Source: Glandiceps talaboti
Lineage: Eukaryota > Hemichordata > Enteropneusta > Spengelidae
Direction of reading: 5' to 3'
Assembly (NCBI RefSeq): GCF_964340395.1
Contig: NC_135555.1
Coordinates: 793,501 to 857,500, forward strand
Length of the DNA stretch: 64,000 nucleotides
The notes under the pieces were generated by a model that saw nothing but the letters and a program-made list of their open reading frames with translations, was not told where the DNA came from and ran no database searches. A program made the position numbers and the translations under genes. Below are positions 27,001-39,787 of the stretch, one piece after another. Position 1 is the stretch's first letter; each line of letters begins with the position of its first letter.

Positions 27001-30000
27001 TCAACATATTTTACTAGTTAGAATAATGGATGGATAGTTCAGTTTGAAATGCCAGCAACAACCAAGAACATAGAGTTACAAACCATCTAGAAATTCATAG
27101 ATTTCTTTTCAAACAGATGATACATTTGTATCCTTGTCAGGGCAACAACATTATTCAAGTTTCAAACATTATAATATTAAACAAACATGTTCTTACCTTG
27201 AAGTCTGACAGATTTGTATCTTCAAATGCCATGGCAACAGAGTAACCAGCACAGTTTAGTAACAAGTCACATGGTCCGGCTTCTTCTATGGCCTGCAGAG
27301 AAAATATAGCACAGAATGGCATCATGGGTAAAGGTTTAGAGTAGCTGGCTAGAGTAGACTTTGTAATATTTTGTGGACTTTACAGAAAGCATGTAATCAC
27401 AGACTTACCTCTTTAACTGCCTGTTCTAATGCTTCGTAGTCTTTGGATACGTCTACAGAAAATGTCAAAACTTTCTGAAAATAACAAATAAATAACAACA
27501 TATTGAGACCATTGAAAACTTTTCTGATATGTAGCAATCAACCCTGGATTGACCATATCTTATAAAACAGATTGATTTTTTATGACTGAATCTTAAATTT
27601 ATTCATTTATTCAAATTATGCCACAAGAAAAGTTGAAACTTACAGTCCTACTAATATATACTATCAAGACAGATGTACATATGAATAATATGTGATGAAT
27701 TCATTTCCATGTTATCATCATTTTCCTTTCTCTTTGTCTCAAGGTGCTTTGTAATCAACATCAAAAATATAATATATAACTTATTGTTCAGTAATCGTGT
27801 ATTTACTTTTCATAACTACATTTGTATAATTTTATTTTCTGATTCAAATTTATTCCATGAATGTACAAACTGATGTTTACTGATCTCCATAAACATTGGT
27901 TGCAGTGGTTGGGACAGGTGTATCACACTGTAGAATACATTACAGATGTAGCATACATTACAGATGTATCATACTGTAGCATACATTTCAGATGTATCAT
28001 ACTGTAGCATACATTTCAGATGTAGCATACCTTAGCATACATTACAGATGTAGCATACTGCAGCATACATTACAGATGTAGCATACTGCAGCATACATTA
28101 CAGATGTAGCATACTGCAGCATATATTACAGATGTAGCATACTGCAGCATACATTACAGATGTAGCATACCATAGCATACATTACAGATGTAGCATACTG
28201 CAGCATACATTACAGATGTATCAATCTGTAGCATACATTACAGATGTAGCATACTGTAGCATACATTACAGATGTATTGTACTGTAGCATACATCACAGA
28301 TGTAGCATACTGCAGCATACATTACAGATGTATTGTACTGTAGCATACATTACAGATGTAGCATACTGTAGCATACATTACAGATGTAGCATACTGTAGC
28401 ATACATTACAGATGTAGCATACTGTAGCATACATTACATGTGTAGCATACTGTAGCATACATTACATGTGTAGCATACTGCAGCATACATTACATGTGCA
28501 GCATACTGTAGCACACAAAAACACATCAATCCTAATATTTGTACCACATCAATGCTGATGTTTGTACCACACAAAGCACATCTGGACATAAACATATCTT
28601 CAGTAAAAATTCCTGACAGTGTCCTATTTGGTTTTAGTTCAAGTCTCTGTCTTTTAGATAATGTTCATAATGTTTGTGACAGCAATATGTCTGTACACTG
28701 TCACAACCAAATCAGCATAATGAAAGGTCACCTGAGGTCACACGAACAGGAAGCCAATTACATATAATGGATATAAGAGATAAAATTTTACCTGTTTATC
28801 AGGATGTTTCACATGTTGTAAAATTTCTTCTTTGCTTTGAGCTAATTTTTCCTGTAGAAAAACAAAGTATTCCAATAATTGTCATTCAATTCTGATTATT
28901 GTATGAGTTGTATTTGTGTTTTTTTTATTAAAGCCAGTATATAGAGTAAGTAAAATTTAATCTATGTTCTTAGTCATTTCACCAGGGTTCCCTACCAGTG
29001 GTTTTGTTGATAGCACTACAAACTAAGTGAAATTTAATCTATGTTCTTAGTCATTTCACCAGGGTTCCCTACCAGTGATTTTGTTGACGGCACTACAAAC
29101 TAGGTAAAATTTCATCCATGTCCCCAGTTATTTTAACAGAGTTCCCTACCAGTACTGTGGACACTACAAGTCAGTAAAATTTACATAAATTTTCTGGGCA
29201 TGTTACCAGAGTTTCCAACCAAATTATGGTACTTTGTATTAGAGACTCAAGAGCTTTACCAAATCTCTCTTTATTTCCATGGTTCTAAAACCCTATCATA
29301 AATGAAACAAGTGTTTTTAGTAATCATAAATGCATCACTTTCTTTTTAGTTTCCTTCCTTTCACATGAGAATGATACCATGATACCATTAATAAACTGTC
29401 AGTCAAAAAAAAGAAAAAAAAAGGGATGTAGGATTCTGTTATTGCTTTTCTCTATCTTGGCTTATTTCCTTATCTGCTGTGTATCTGTCGTATGTAAATT
29501 AAAAATTAAAAAAACAAAAAAACAACAACAAAAACTGTCAGTCTATGAAAAAGACAGTATTTAGTCTATGCCATTATGGGGAAACTAACCAATGCATTAC
29601 TTAAACATTGTCCAGGGATTCGTTTACATGGGAATCGCATTTTTCTATAATATCCACAGACATTTACAGAACTTTCAAAATTTCAGCTTCAAATTCTGGA
29701 AACAAAGTGCCAAATGTTTGGCTGATCACAAAACAATCCATGCTACAGATGTACTACATGGCAAATCTATTCTTTTGATTTTTTTAGGAAAAAGAATAAC
29801 ATTCTAAAAAGACTTTGCCATTATTTTGGAGATGTATGCGTTATTTCTACCAATTCTGTTTCTATAAATCTGTTGAATGCTATTGGTAACAGTATGACAA
29901 ACTACTAGGTATCCAGTTTCCAACGCAATGATTACCTTTACGATATCAATGCACTGTATAATGATATCATACAGACTTACTTGATTCCTGGCTAGTATTG

Positions 30001-31536
30001 TAACATTTGCTCCTCTTCTAGCTGCTTCCACTGCAAATGCTTTACCAATACCACTAGATCCCCCAGTTACCTATAACAACAATCAAAGAAGCAAAAGTAA
30101 TGAGTAATGACTATGAGTAATGCAAGCAGTTGGTCTTATGAATATTGAATACTTGTAGCTCACACACATATATTATATGTATGTATACAATACAATAATA
30201 CAAAACAATGCAATATAATATAATATAATATAATATAATATAATATGATATGATATAATATGATATAATATAATATATGATATAATATAATATAATATGA
30301 TATAATATAATATAATATAATATAATATAATATAATATAATATAATAAGCATTTTAACACGTTCACATGATTCCAGTGATGAGTCATGTGACCAACCCAG
30401 AGAATCAGACCACAGGTGGGGATGAAAGCTTCAGTTTTGTCTTTCACTAACAAATAAATATCAATTGTGTGAAGTATCTTAAAAGTTTGAATGTCTATGT
30501 TGATACAGGAACCTACACAGATGAACTTACATTAATCTGTTAATCAACTCAGATTCTATTAATATATATATATTATATTATTACTATCTATTAATATATA
30601 CTATTTTGCATGACAATAACTGCTGTCTTCAGTATGAACATGTAACAGAACTTGATTTCTTTGACAGAACTGGAGACCCATCGATGAAGAGGAGCTTAGT
30701 CTCTTCGAAATATTATTTATATTATATAGAACATACATATCTATATAGGGTCCCTAGGCTTTTATGCCATATTAGTGGCTTCTTACGCTATGCAGATTAC
30801 TAAAGAAAATTAAGAAGCTAATTTACATAACACATTCTTTTTATGTAAATTTTACATGACTTAATATTTTCTGGTGAGAGTACTTATTATTCCTCTACAA
30901 GTTGATACACGTCATGGGTGGATATATCTAAGAACTCGTGTACATTTCCATTTTATACAAAAATTCCCCCTGGTTTGTTTGTTTGTTAGTATATAAAATA
31001 TGGTACAAGACTTCAGTCATGTCAAGTGGTAGTCCTTGTAGACGGAGTAAGTCGGAACTCAATTTTGACCAAAGGATTATGCGTGTACTATTATTATAAG
31101 AAGGAGGGCGCATAGTACCTCCAGGGTTCAGCGAACTTTCATTCACTGACTTAGTCCTTGCAGACGGAATAAGTTGGAACTTGATTCTACCAATAACAAG
31201 GGAAAATGTAAAAACTTCTATGTGTGTGCCAAACAATCGGAAAGATATTGTTTTGCTCAAATGTAGGGAAAAGTACATAGTATGGCGACTGCTTTTGGAG
31301 ACGGCGGTAAATGTAATACACATGCAGTGATCCTGTCCTGTAGTGTATCACACTGTATGCAATGAAGCTTGATGAGGTGAACGAACTTTAAATGTTTTAG
31401 TGTGTGTACTTACAATAACATGGCCTCCGTCAATTCTAAGAGTTCTTGGCGTTATTAATGGTGAAAATACATAGATTATTAAAATAAAGGCGACAAATAT
31501 TGCCAAGGCGATAATGGGATCAACTGTGACCAGCAT
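24069..31536 (-). CDS. KDSR: 3-ketodihydrosphingosine reductase, 335 aa
   Basis: Ten exons, all in phase 0, read from the minus strand: 31414-31536, 29981-30070, 28792-28851, 27409-27474, 27197-27292, 26251-26442, 25535-25618, 25109-25192, 24399-24500, 24069-24179. The enzyme reduces 3-ketodihydrosphingosine to dihydrosphingosine with NADPH on the cytosolic face of the ER, the second step of sphingolipid synthesis. Visible features: N-terminal membrane segment (about 6-26), Rossmann TGGSSGIGK at 43-51, NCAG at 126-129, catalytic SS at 178-179 in [14 protein letters not shown] (Y192, K196), KPRETT and two hydrophobic C-terminal segments. Length matches the family (human about 332). The frame runs two codons upstream to a GTG, but the first ATG is at 31536. 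Introns hold a 28-bp minisatellite and an ATAAT repeat. Confidence 0.96.
25041..25080 (-). repeat. Decoy copy of a KDSR exon end and splice donor
   Basis: On the minus strand, AATAACGCATTG|GTAGGTGT lies 62 bp inside the intron after the true exon end AATGATGCATTG|GTAGGTAC (25109). The preceding AAAAAAC..TTTC/TTCTCAAT also resembles the exon. It looks like a small duplication of the exon's 3' end including the donor. Confidence 0.55.
27925..28516. repeat. 28-bp minisatellite in KDSR intron 3
   Basis: About 21 copies of ACATTACAGATGTAGCATACTGCAGCAT-type units, including half-unit variants with GTATCATACTGTAG or GTATTGTACTGTAG. Copies near the right end change to TTACATGTGTAGC, so the array is layered by age. 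Confidence 0.95.
28950..29215. repeat. Diverged 75-bp direct repeats in KDSR intron 2
   Basis: Three to four copies of AAATTTAATCTATGTTCTTAGTCATTTCACCAGGGTTCCCTACCAGTG..TTTTGTTGA..CACTACAAACTA with rising divergence. The core (AAATTTA..ATTT..GGGTTCYCTACCA) also resembles the repeat at 35205-35390. Confidence 0.7.
30206..30347. repeat. (ATAAT)n pentanucleotide microsatellite
   Basis: About 28 pentamers with scattered GATAT variants in KDSR intron 1. Frames over it are Tyr/Ile artefacts. Confidence 0.95.
31030..31200. repeat. Two related 25-bp blocks 120 bp apart in KDSR intron 1
   Basis: TAGTCCTTGTAGACGGAGTAAGTCGGAACT (about 31032) and TAGTCCTTGCAGACGGAATAAGTTGGAACT (about 31152) are near-identical. 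They are probably internal repeats of an unidentified dispersed element. Confidence 0.5.
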
Positions 31537-31904
31537 GTTCACTCGCTACTGCTAGCCTTCTGAAGTAAATAAGAATAATAACGCATGCGTACAATGATAT
31601 GACATGACCTCACAATTGACCTCACATTCGTATCACATGTGCATGCTATTCCATATTCGAACAGGTTTTTTTCCATTTGCTCTACGTCACTTTCAGAACG
31701 GGAATTTTCTTCTTGGGAATGCAGGTTTTTGACGGTGTCACGGTGACCACAAAGGGGAAAAGCCGATAGTTAAAAGGTTTCCAGGTGTTTGTATTGTTTT
31801 CAGCTCACCTGCTGATCAGATCGCAACTCAGCTGAATATTTCTTGAGACTTGACTGAGTGAGATCGTCATCGTGATTGCCAACGGCCAAAATACAACTTG
31901 AATC
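31537..31904. promoter_or_regulatory. Shared divergent promoter region of KDSR and PDF
   Basis: The two start codons point away from each other across 368 bp. The interval has no TATA box but contains the palindrome ACGCATGCGT (31581-31590), close to the NRF-1 core used by many nuclear genes for mitochondrial proteins. It also holds GTCACGGTGAC (about 31738) and two TGACCTCACA repeats (about 31604-31626). A bidirectional promoter is inferred from geometry. Confidence 0.6.
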
Positions 31905-33904
31905 ATGTTAAAATTACGGAACTGTTCTCGGGTCCTTCAGACTGCGCATGCTGTTGGATTTGATTCAACGTATTTACGAATTCCATTCTCGACATCAACA
32001 TCTTCCGTTGGTCAGCAACGCAAGACAACGTTAACAAGTCGTGTGATTGTCCCACAGTCGATGAAACGACGTCTTGTCAGATCAATTAAACTTAGAACCA
32101 AACTATGGCAACCCAGGATGAAAAGACCACCGTATGACCACCCTTGCCAAGTTGGAGATCCTGTCCTACGTGGAAAGGCAGCTCCGGTAGATCCAGCAAT
32201 ACTCGAGACAGAAAAATTTCAAAATATACTTGACACCATGGTAACAGTGATGAGGAAGGAAGGGGGTATTGGCATAAGTGCCCCTCAAATAGGTATTGGG
32301 TACCAGATCATTGCTTTAGAGTACACCAAGGCACATATGAGTGTCTATCCAAAGGAAATTGTCAAACTTCGAGAGATATCGCAAGTGCCATTGACAATAT
32401 TCATCAACCCAAAAATGAAGATTTTGGATTACAGCAAAGTGTCTTGGCCCGAAGGATGTCAGAGTATTAAAGGATACACAGCCTTCGTAGAAAGATATCA
32501 AGCTGTTCAAATAAAGGGTGAGTTTATAGATACTATTACTCTGTTTGCTGTATTGGACATTTACATGTTATTCTACTAGATATTGGAGAATAACATAATT
32601 ATACCAGCACCTGTAATATCAAAGAAATATCAGGGAAAGTTATGGCAATTTTGAACATTTTCACTCATATTTCGAACACAGCAGAACCAGTGACGTAGAC
32701 ATGGATTGTCATGACATAGACGCGTGTTGTCATGATGTAGAACGACAAGAGTATATATTCCATATTTTTTGTTCAACTTGGCTCATGCTGATTATGTTTG
32801 GCATAATACCTGATATGGTGTTGCCCCTGACAACCAACTCCTATGGCCAGGTTTGAATGTGAATGTAAGTGTATGTGAAAATAGGAGACGAGAATGCAGT
32901 TGTGTAATGAACATCATCAAGTTACATGTACCACCACAAAGGGTAGCATGGTATTAGTAGGATAATGGATATACTACTGAATACTGGTGTGTCACCAAAA
33001 AGGGTAGCATTGTATTAGTAGGATATACTACTGAATACTGATCACCACCACAAAGGGTAGCATGGTATAGATAGTAGGATATACTACTGATGTACCACCA
33101 CAATGGGTAGCATGGTATTAGTAGGATATACTACTGAATACTGATGTACCACCACAAAGGGTAGCATGGTATAGATAGTAGGATATACTACTGATGTACC
33201 ACCACAATGGGTAGCATGGTATTAGTAGGATATACTACTGAATACTGATGTACCACCACAAAGGGTAGCATGGTATTAGTAGGATATACTACTGAATACT
33301 GATGTACCACCACAAAGGGTAGCATGGTATTAGTAGGATATACTACTGAATATTGGTGTCTTGGTGTATTTCTTTTGCTATATTTGAAATGGCTGAAATT
33401 GTCTATATCAGATACTGGGCTAACTGTTTAGATTTGAGTAGTGACAAATTACAACATAAAGGTTGATGGGTAGTAGAAAGATATAGAATGAAGAAAAAAC
33501 TACCTGTATAACATCATTTGTTTTGTGGTCAAAATCATTAATAATGTAAAAGTACCTCATAGATCATGAGTGGAGGAAATTGTTGTCTAATTTTCAACAT
33601 ATGCACACAAAAAAGTCCAAAAAACCCATATCTTTTCATTTCACAAAAGAGAGAAGTGAAAAGACAGTGAAAAGACTTGACATTCCAATTTTATTTATAC
33701 ATAACTTAAATCCTCCATTCTAAATTAATGATATTTGTTACAGGTCTTAATCCAGAGGGGAAGAGAGTGACTTGTACTGCCGAAGGATTTCCAGCCCGAA
33801 TAGTTCAACACGAAATGGATCATTTACAAGGTCAATTGTACATTGATATTATGGACTCTAAGACATTCATTGATGAAGATTGGATGCATTGGAATCTAGA
33901 GTAA
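31905..33904 (+). CDS. PDF: Peptide deformylase, mitochondrial, 257 aa
   Basis: Two exons: 31905-32517 and 33744-33904 (TAA), split after the first base of Gly205. The enzyme is a metal-dependent hydrolase that removes the N-formyl group from new mitochondrial proteins. All three family motifs are present: GIGISAPQ at 121-128, EGCQS at 183-187 (metal-binding Cys185) and QHEMDHLQG at 226-234 (two metal-binding His and catalytic Glu228). EGCxS instead of the bacterial EGCLS and GLN/MDSKTF near the end are typical of animal mitochondrial PDF. Residues 1-60 are basic, Ser/Thr-rich and poor in acidic residues, as in a mitochondrial targeting presequence. The intron carries a 54-bp minisatellite. 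Confidence 0.95.
32925..33352. repeat. About 54-bp minisatellite in PDF intron
   Basis: Eight copies of ACCACCACAAAGGGTAGCATGG..TAGTAGGATATACTACTG(AATACTGATGT). Some copies are shortened by loss of AATACTG and have ATAGATAGTAG in place of ATTAGTAG. The two unit types alternate in part of the array. Confidence 0.9.
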
Positions 33905-34023
33905 ACTATCAAAGTATGGTGTCATCATCTTTGTGTTGCTGGTGATGTTGTTTTTGGACTTGCAAATTGTTAATTACTCTCATGAAGTTAAGAAATTACT
34001 ATTGTTGCCATGGTTACAGTAAC

Positions 34024-34029
34024 AATAAA
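34024..34029 (+). terminator. AATAAA polyadenylation signal for PDF
   Basis: Canonical hexamer 120 bp after the PDF stop codon. Confidence 0.65.
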
Positions 34030-35200
34030 GATGTATTCACTAATTGTGGTGAATGTTAGTAATGTTCTTGTCCAATCTTGTGTAAATGATACTTGTACTG
34101 GATTTGCTCAATGTGATACTTGTATATTTACAATCATAGTATTAAGGGTGGGTAAAATTTTGACAAAGTGATAATCATGAACAGACAGCAACACAAAGCC
34201 TTTTGAAAATGATTGAAACTGTGTCAATGAAATTGTTGGAATTCTCTTTGGTGCAAGTTTTACAGACCAACCTTCACAAATGTTATAATAAAAATCAGAA
34301 GAAATAGAGGTTTGCAACTTAATGTGACCATATGGTGATATCAGTTTTATGTGCAGTGCTGAACAGAAGTGAGTTTATAACTTGTCATGTCAGAGATTTT
34401 TGGCCAGTTCTTTTTACAATCTAGGAATGTACATTTCCAAAATTAGTTCAGAAAAGCACCGTACAAAAGTTTGTTAGTGATTTTGGAACTTGATATATTG
34501 CCCTTTGGTGTAGATCAATCATATTTGAAATGGGTGATGTGTGATAGTGTAAACCGATTTGCATCAACGTGATATGCAACAAGTGTACTGCCATCTACAG
34601 TTGACATTAAAATGTTCGAGAGGCCATAGAGGGCGCTAGCCATATATGGTTTGCAGATCAGAATTTTGCCACATCTTGTTTCCAGTTTTATTGCTACTTG
34701 CCTTATTTAAAGCAGTGATGTCGAGAAAAAAATTACTTCAAAAGAATATTTTCTAGATAGGCTGACAATGAATTTTGATTTTTCTTAATGAGAAATTTTC
34801 AGAGATGATGTTATTGAAATTTACAAGTCTATTTATTCTCCATGAGAAATCTTTTTTTGCTAAAAATGATCAAAGTTTTACCATTGTATAAGTTGATATC
34901 TACAATATGCAGGTGATTTTATAAGAGCAAAATGTTAATTTTCAAAAAGATTTGAATGGGTGTGATAAGAGTACAGTAATACTCAACCAGATTGTAAATA
35001 TGAAAAGCCTTTGAATAATTATGTATGAAACTGAAAGACAGATTAAAAATAGTTTATAGTTTTGGTTATTCTGTTATTTAGCTCTGCACAGTCTGGACCT
35101 GTGAAGCATTTAATATCCAAATAAAGATATAGATGTGATGTCATCGTACAGAATCTTTACAAAAAGAAGCAAGTATTTAAGGATCGTCCTGAATTCCAGA
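34030..35200. other. AT-rich intergenic DNA, nothing recognised
   Basis: No exon-like frame, no clear repeat. Downstream flank of PDF. Confidence 0.5.
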
Positions 35201-35204
35201 GTCT

Positions 35205-35395
35205 CTTTCATTAAAAGGATGGTAGGTTAGGAAAATTTACCTGCCATTTCCGGACACTTTACAGGGTTCTCTACCATTATTTTTGTTTAAGGATGGTAGG
35301 TCAGGAAAATTTACCTGCCATTTCCGGACACTTTACAAGGGTTCTCTACCATTATTTTTGTTTAAGGGCAGTAGGTAGGGAAAATTTGATTGTCA
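35205..35395. repeat. Direct repeat, about 75 bp, two to three copies
   Basis: GGATGGTAGGTYAGGAAAATTTACCTGCCATTTCCGGACACTTTACA..GGGTTCTCTACCATTATTTTTGTTTAAGG occurs twice nearly identically. A third, diverged partial copy follows (GGCAGTAGGTAGGGAAAATTT). Confidence 0.85.
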
Positions 35396-35591
35396 TTTCC
35401 AGGCATTTTACTATCTGATTATCACAAATACAGATCCTAGTATCTTGACTTCAACAAAATTTAGCAATGGTTGTTTATTGTTACATAATTTCTGCTTCAC
35501 AGCTGGTTGGCCCTCTACTTTTCTGACTTGGCCCCCTCACTCTAAAACTCTGTGAAAGCTCTGTATTCAATGTAACTGGAAAATAAGTACC

Positions 35592-35671
35592 TTGACCTTT
35601 GACACTTCACCATGTATTACAAGTATCCTGATTGACCTTTGACACTTCACCATGTATTACAAGTATCCTGA
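35592..35671. repeat. 40-bp tandem duplication
   Basis: TTGACCTTTGACACTTCACC..TACAAGTATCCTGA appears twice with a 40-bp period, immediately before the 53-bp array. Confidence 0.9.
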
Positions 35672-35751
35672 ATGTTGGATGTCTTTATGCAACTCTCCCA
35701 GAAGTACTTACTAAACAAAAATGTCAACAGTCTGTGTTTGTTTCTCTAAGT

Positions 35752-36502
35752 TTGTGCTATGTAGGTGTACATGATATTGCACATTGTATACACCGGTATA
35801 TTTCATGTGCTATGTAGGTGTACATGATATTGTACATTGTATACACTGGTATATTTCATGTGCTATGTAGGTGTACATGATATTGCACATTGTATACACC
35901 GGTATATTTCATGTGCTATGTAGGTGTACATGATATTACACATTGTATACACCGGTATATTTCATGTGCTATGTAGGTGTACATGATATTGCACATTGTA
36001 TACACTGGTATATTTCATGTGCTATGTAGGTGTACATGATATTGCACATTGTATACACTGGTATATTTCATGTGCTATGTAGGTGTACATGATATTGTAC
36101 ATTGTATACATTGGTATATTTCATGTACTATGTAGGTGTACATGATATTGCACATTGTATACACTGGTATATTTCATGTGCTATGTAGGTGTACATGATA
36201 TTGCACATTGTATACACTGGTATATTTCATGTACTATGTAGGTGTACATGATATTGCACATTGTATACACTGGTATATTTCATGTGCTATGTAGGTGTAC
36301 ATGATATTGCACATTGTATACACTGGTATATTTCATGTACTATGTAGGTGTACATGATATTGCACATTGTATACACTGGTATATTTCATGTGCTATGTAG
36401 GTGTACATGATATTGCACATTGTATACATTGGTATATTTCATGTACTATGTAGGTGTACATGATATTGCACATTGTATACATTGGTATATTTCATGTACT
36501 AT
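35752..36502. repeat. 53-bp minisatellite, about 14 copies
   Basis: The unit contains CTATGTAGGTGTACATGATATTG and CACATTGTATACACTGGTATATTTCATG. Copies vary at TGCTATG/TACTATG, ATTGCACA/ATTGTACA and CACCGG/CACTGG/CATTGG, and neighbouring copies share variants. The CACCGG type is confined to the left third. Confidence 0.95.
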
Positions 36503-37344
36503 ACTGTTGTATTGATATCAAATTAATTTTATCATATTGATAATTGGTATAAGTTTCAAGTTACTAATGTTAGTAAAAATTGAAAGCTTTACTGTCAAAT
36601 TGTGTATGTATTATTTGTATTGATTATTCATTCCTATCATGATGGATATAAGACCATATGCCAAAATATTGTCTGGTACGTGACTAGACTGCACTTTGTC
36701 TGTTTGCTTTGCCGACACAAAACTTTTTATGTCGCTTGAGAAAAATCTGTGGGCCACTGCGGCTTGGCCGCTTGCTGTGGGCCTGGGAGTGTAACTATTG
36801 TGCAGGTTGCAGATCACTATTATTTTTCCATTGTTGATTTATTCCTTTTTTAAGGCAGGCAGGTGGGAGTACACATAGGTATGTATAGAGTGAGAGACAG
36901 AGACAGAGACAGAGTGAGCGAGACTGGACTCAACCTACGTATTTTGTAATGCATGCAACGTGAAAGCCTCAACTAGATGTAGATAGCGCCCTCAATTGAC
37001 GAGATTGGAAAAGAGTACAAAGTACTAGTACTCTGATTTGATATGACATAGCGGCTTTCTCTATGATGACCCACACGTGAAACAAAAACTGAAAAATACA
37101 CGCCCAAGAAGGATCATAGTAGAAAATCAGCCAATAACAAATCAGTAACCTATTAATGGTCCAATAGCATTGTTGGATCCAATGCTCTGGTTTAGCTAAG
37201 GTTATGTTTTAATCCGTTTGCCTGTTCGTGAGCTGATGATATCTAAAATATTACATGAACCGATCGAAAAACCTATGAGACAAGCTCCAATTGATTGATT
37301 TTTTTGGGAGATCATGTGCTGGGTTTACGTGTATATATATATAT
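36503..37344. other. Unique-looking intergenic DNA
   Basis: No gene supported. It holds a GC-rich inverted word (GCCACTGCGGCTTGGCCGC at about 36754) and a short (AGACAG)n stretch at 36890-36915. The last 30 bp are (TA)n-like and lead into the ribozyme-like composite. Confidence 0.4.
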
Positions 37345-37499
<155 letters not shown>

Positions 37500-37514
37500 C
37501 CTGCAGTCTATAGA

Positions 37515-37837
<323 letters not shown>

Positions 37838-37841
37838 TTAC

Positions 37842-38022
<181 letters not shown>

Positions 38023-38054
38023 GACACAAGGAGACACACATATGTAGACACACA

Positions 38055-38079
38055 GACAAAGACACACACACGCACACGC

Positions 38080-38116
<37 letters not shown>
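38055..38116. repeat. (CA)n/(CACACG)n microsatellite
   Basis: CACACG variants first, then about 14 pure CA dinucleotides. Confidence 0.95.
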
Positions 38117-38117
<1 letters not shown>

Positions 38118-39490
38118 TATGCTATAGTATCAGAATATAAGCTAAACCCCTTGGGGCATTTTCAGCTTTGGTGGAAGTATACGCTCTACCGCCAGACGCT
38201 CGATTTCATGCATGCAGGGATGGATGGATAAATCGGAGTGCATTGACTAGGACCCCTGTGTATGTTGTACAGTTCACTGTTCAATATTCGGCGCTGACTA
38301 CCACCCACAAGCATTATTCAACACTACACGTGATTGATTATAATGCGTACGTGGGAAATTGCATACATCCATAATATCTTTCTAGTTGTGATTGCATACC
38401 ACTGGATATCACTCTGCTGAGGAAATCTATTGAAACATAAAGTACGTGCACCGTAATCATGATTGATTACAGCAACAACATCAAAAGTAACATTTCAAAG
38501 TTGAATGATTTTTTCACGCAGGGAAGCCAATTCCTATTTTTGGATGATTGAACATTTTATTTTCACACAGGAAATACCTAAAGTAGTTGAAATTTCAGTA
38601 ATTCTTTGTGCCATCTGTTGATGTCGTTGGTGTATACACCATGTCAAATTTAGGTCAATGACTCATATGGTTCATTAATTTCACTGTAGGTAAAAATCAC
38701 ACTAGAAAATCAGACGATAAAGAGCTATAGAAACTTGAGCAGACTTGACGACAAGCTGGTGAGAGTATTTCTTTGAAAACTAATCAAAACAGAAGTTGAG
38801 TGTTAATTGGGAACCAACGCATTTACATTGCGTTGGTATTCTAACCCGATCATTTATATATCAACTGTAACTGACAAGAAACAGAGTCTAAGCCAAAACG
38901 TTTCAGTGATCTAAATTTAGATACAATCTCAACTGTCTGCATGTAAACCAAATTTCAACAAATGTAACCATTGGTCTAAGATTGAGGGCAACCTATTAAG
39001 TCTTCACATCCTTACCAAACCAGTGATCTAGTGCCCCCCCCCCCCCCCACTCAAGACCCACAGATGTAATTATAGACACTATTCCACATCTTAAAATCTT
39101 CAATAAAACATTGACGACTCCCTTCTCTTGTCTCAAGACATTGGAAACCTTGTCACCAATTTACATGTTGTATTAGAATTTTTATATCTACTAAACTAAA
39201 CTAATAATGGGTGTTTGACATCTCCAGCAATCTAGTCTCAATAGTAGTTCATCTAATAAAGTCTGAGCTAACTGTTTTTTTTCCTATGAAGTATGCCTAA
39301 CTATTGATATCTTTGTGGATTATAGCCATTAGCTTCACACAACATCTACTCACATTTCATGACACTATAAAACAGGGCCATAACATTGATTTTAAAGATT
39401 GAAACCTTCTTTGTTATAATTCAGCTCTGTCTTCATATTATCATTTTATCTTTTGACGAAATCTTTTCTCCAGATCCATATTTACTTGCA
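38117..39490. other. Intergenic DNA, no gene seen
   Basis: No supported exon. Contains a C homopolymer of 17 bases at about 39032-39048. Confidence 0.45.
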
Positions 39491-39494
39491 TAGG

Positions 39495-39787
39495 TATATA
39501 ATATAATGTTGGTTGTATATAATATAATGTTGGTTGTATATAATATAATGTTGGTTGTATATAATATAATGTTGGTTGTATATAATATAATGTTGGTTGT
39601 ATATAATATAATGTTGGTTGTATATAATATAATGTTGGTTGTATATAATATAATGTTGGTTGTATATAATATAATGTTGGTTGTATATAATATAATGTTG
39701 GTTGTATATAATATAATGTTGGTTGTATATAATATAATGTTGGTTGTATATAATATAATGTTGGTTGTATATAATATAATGTTGGTT
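39495..39787. repeat. Perfect 21-bp minisatellite, about 14 copies
   Basis: The unit ATGTTGGTTGTATATAATAT(A) repeats without a visible substitution. Because 21 is divisible by three, open frames of seven-residue repeats appear on both strands; they are not genes. Confidence 0.97.

Noticed and set aside
30606-30803. 65-residue frame in KDSR intron 1
   Set aside because: No homology features, no suitable splice sites and AT-rich composition.
31348-31542. KDSR start at 31542
   Set aside because: That codon is GTG; the first in-frame ATG is at 31536 and the exon ends at a GTAAGT donor at 31413.
34108-34317. 69-residue frame downstream of PDF
   Set aside because: No protein-like motif and located just after a polyadenylation signal; chance frame.
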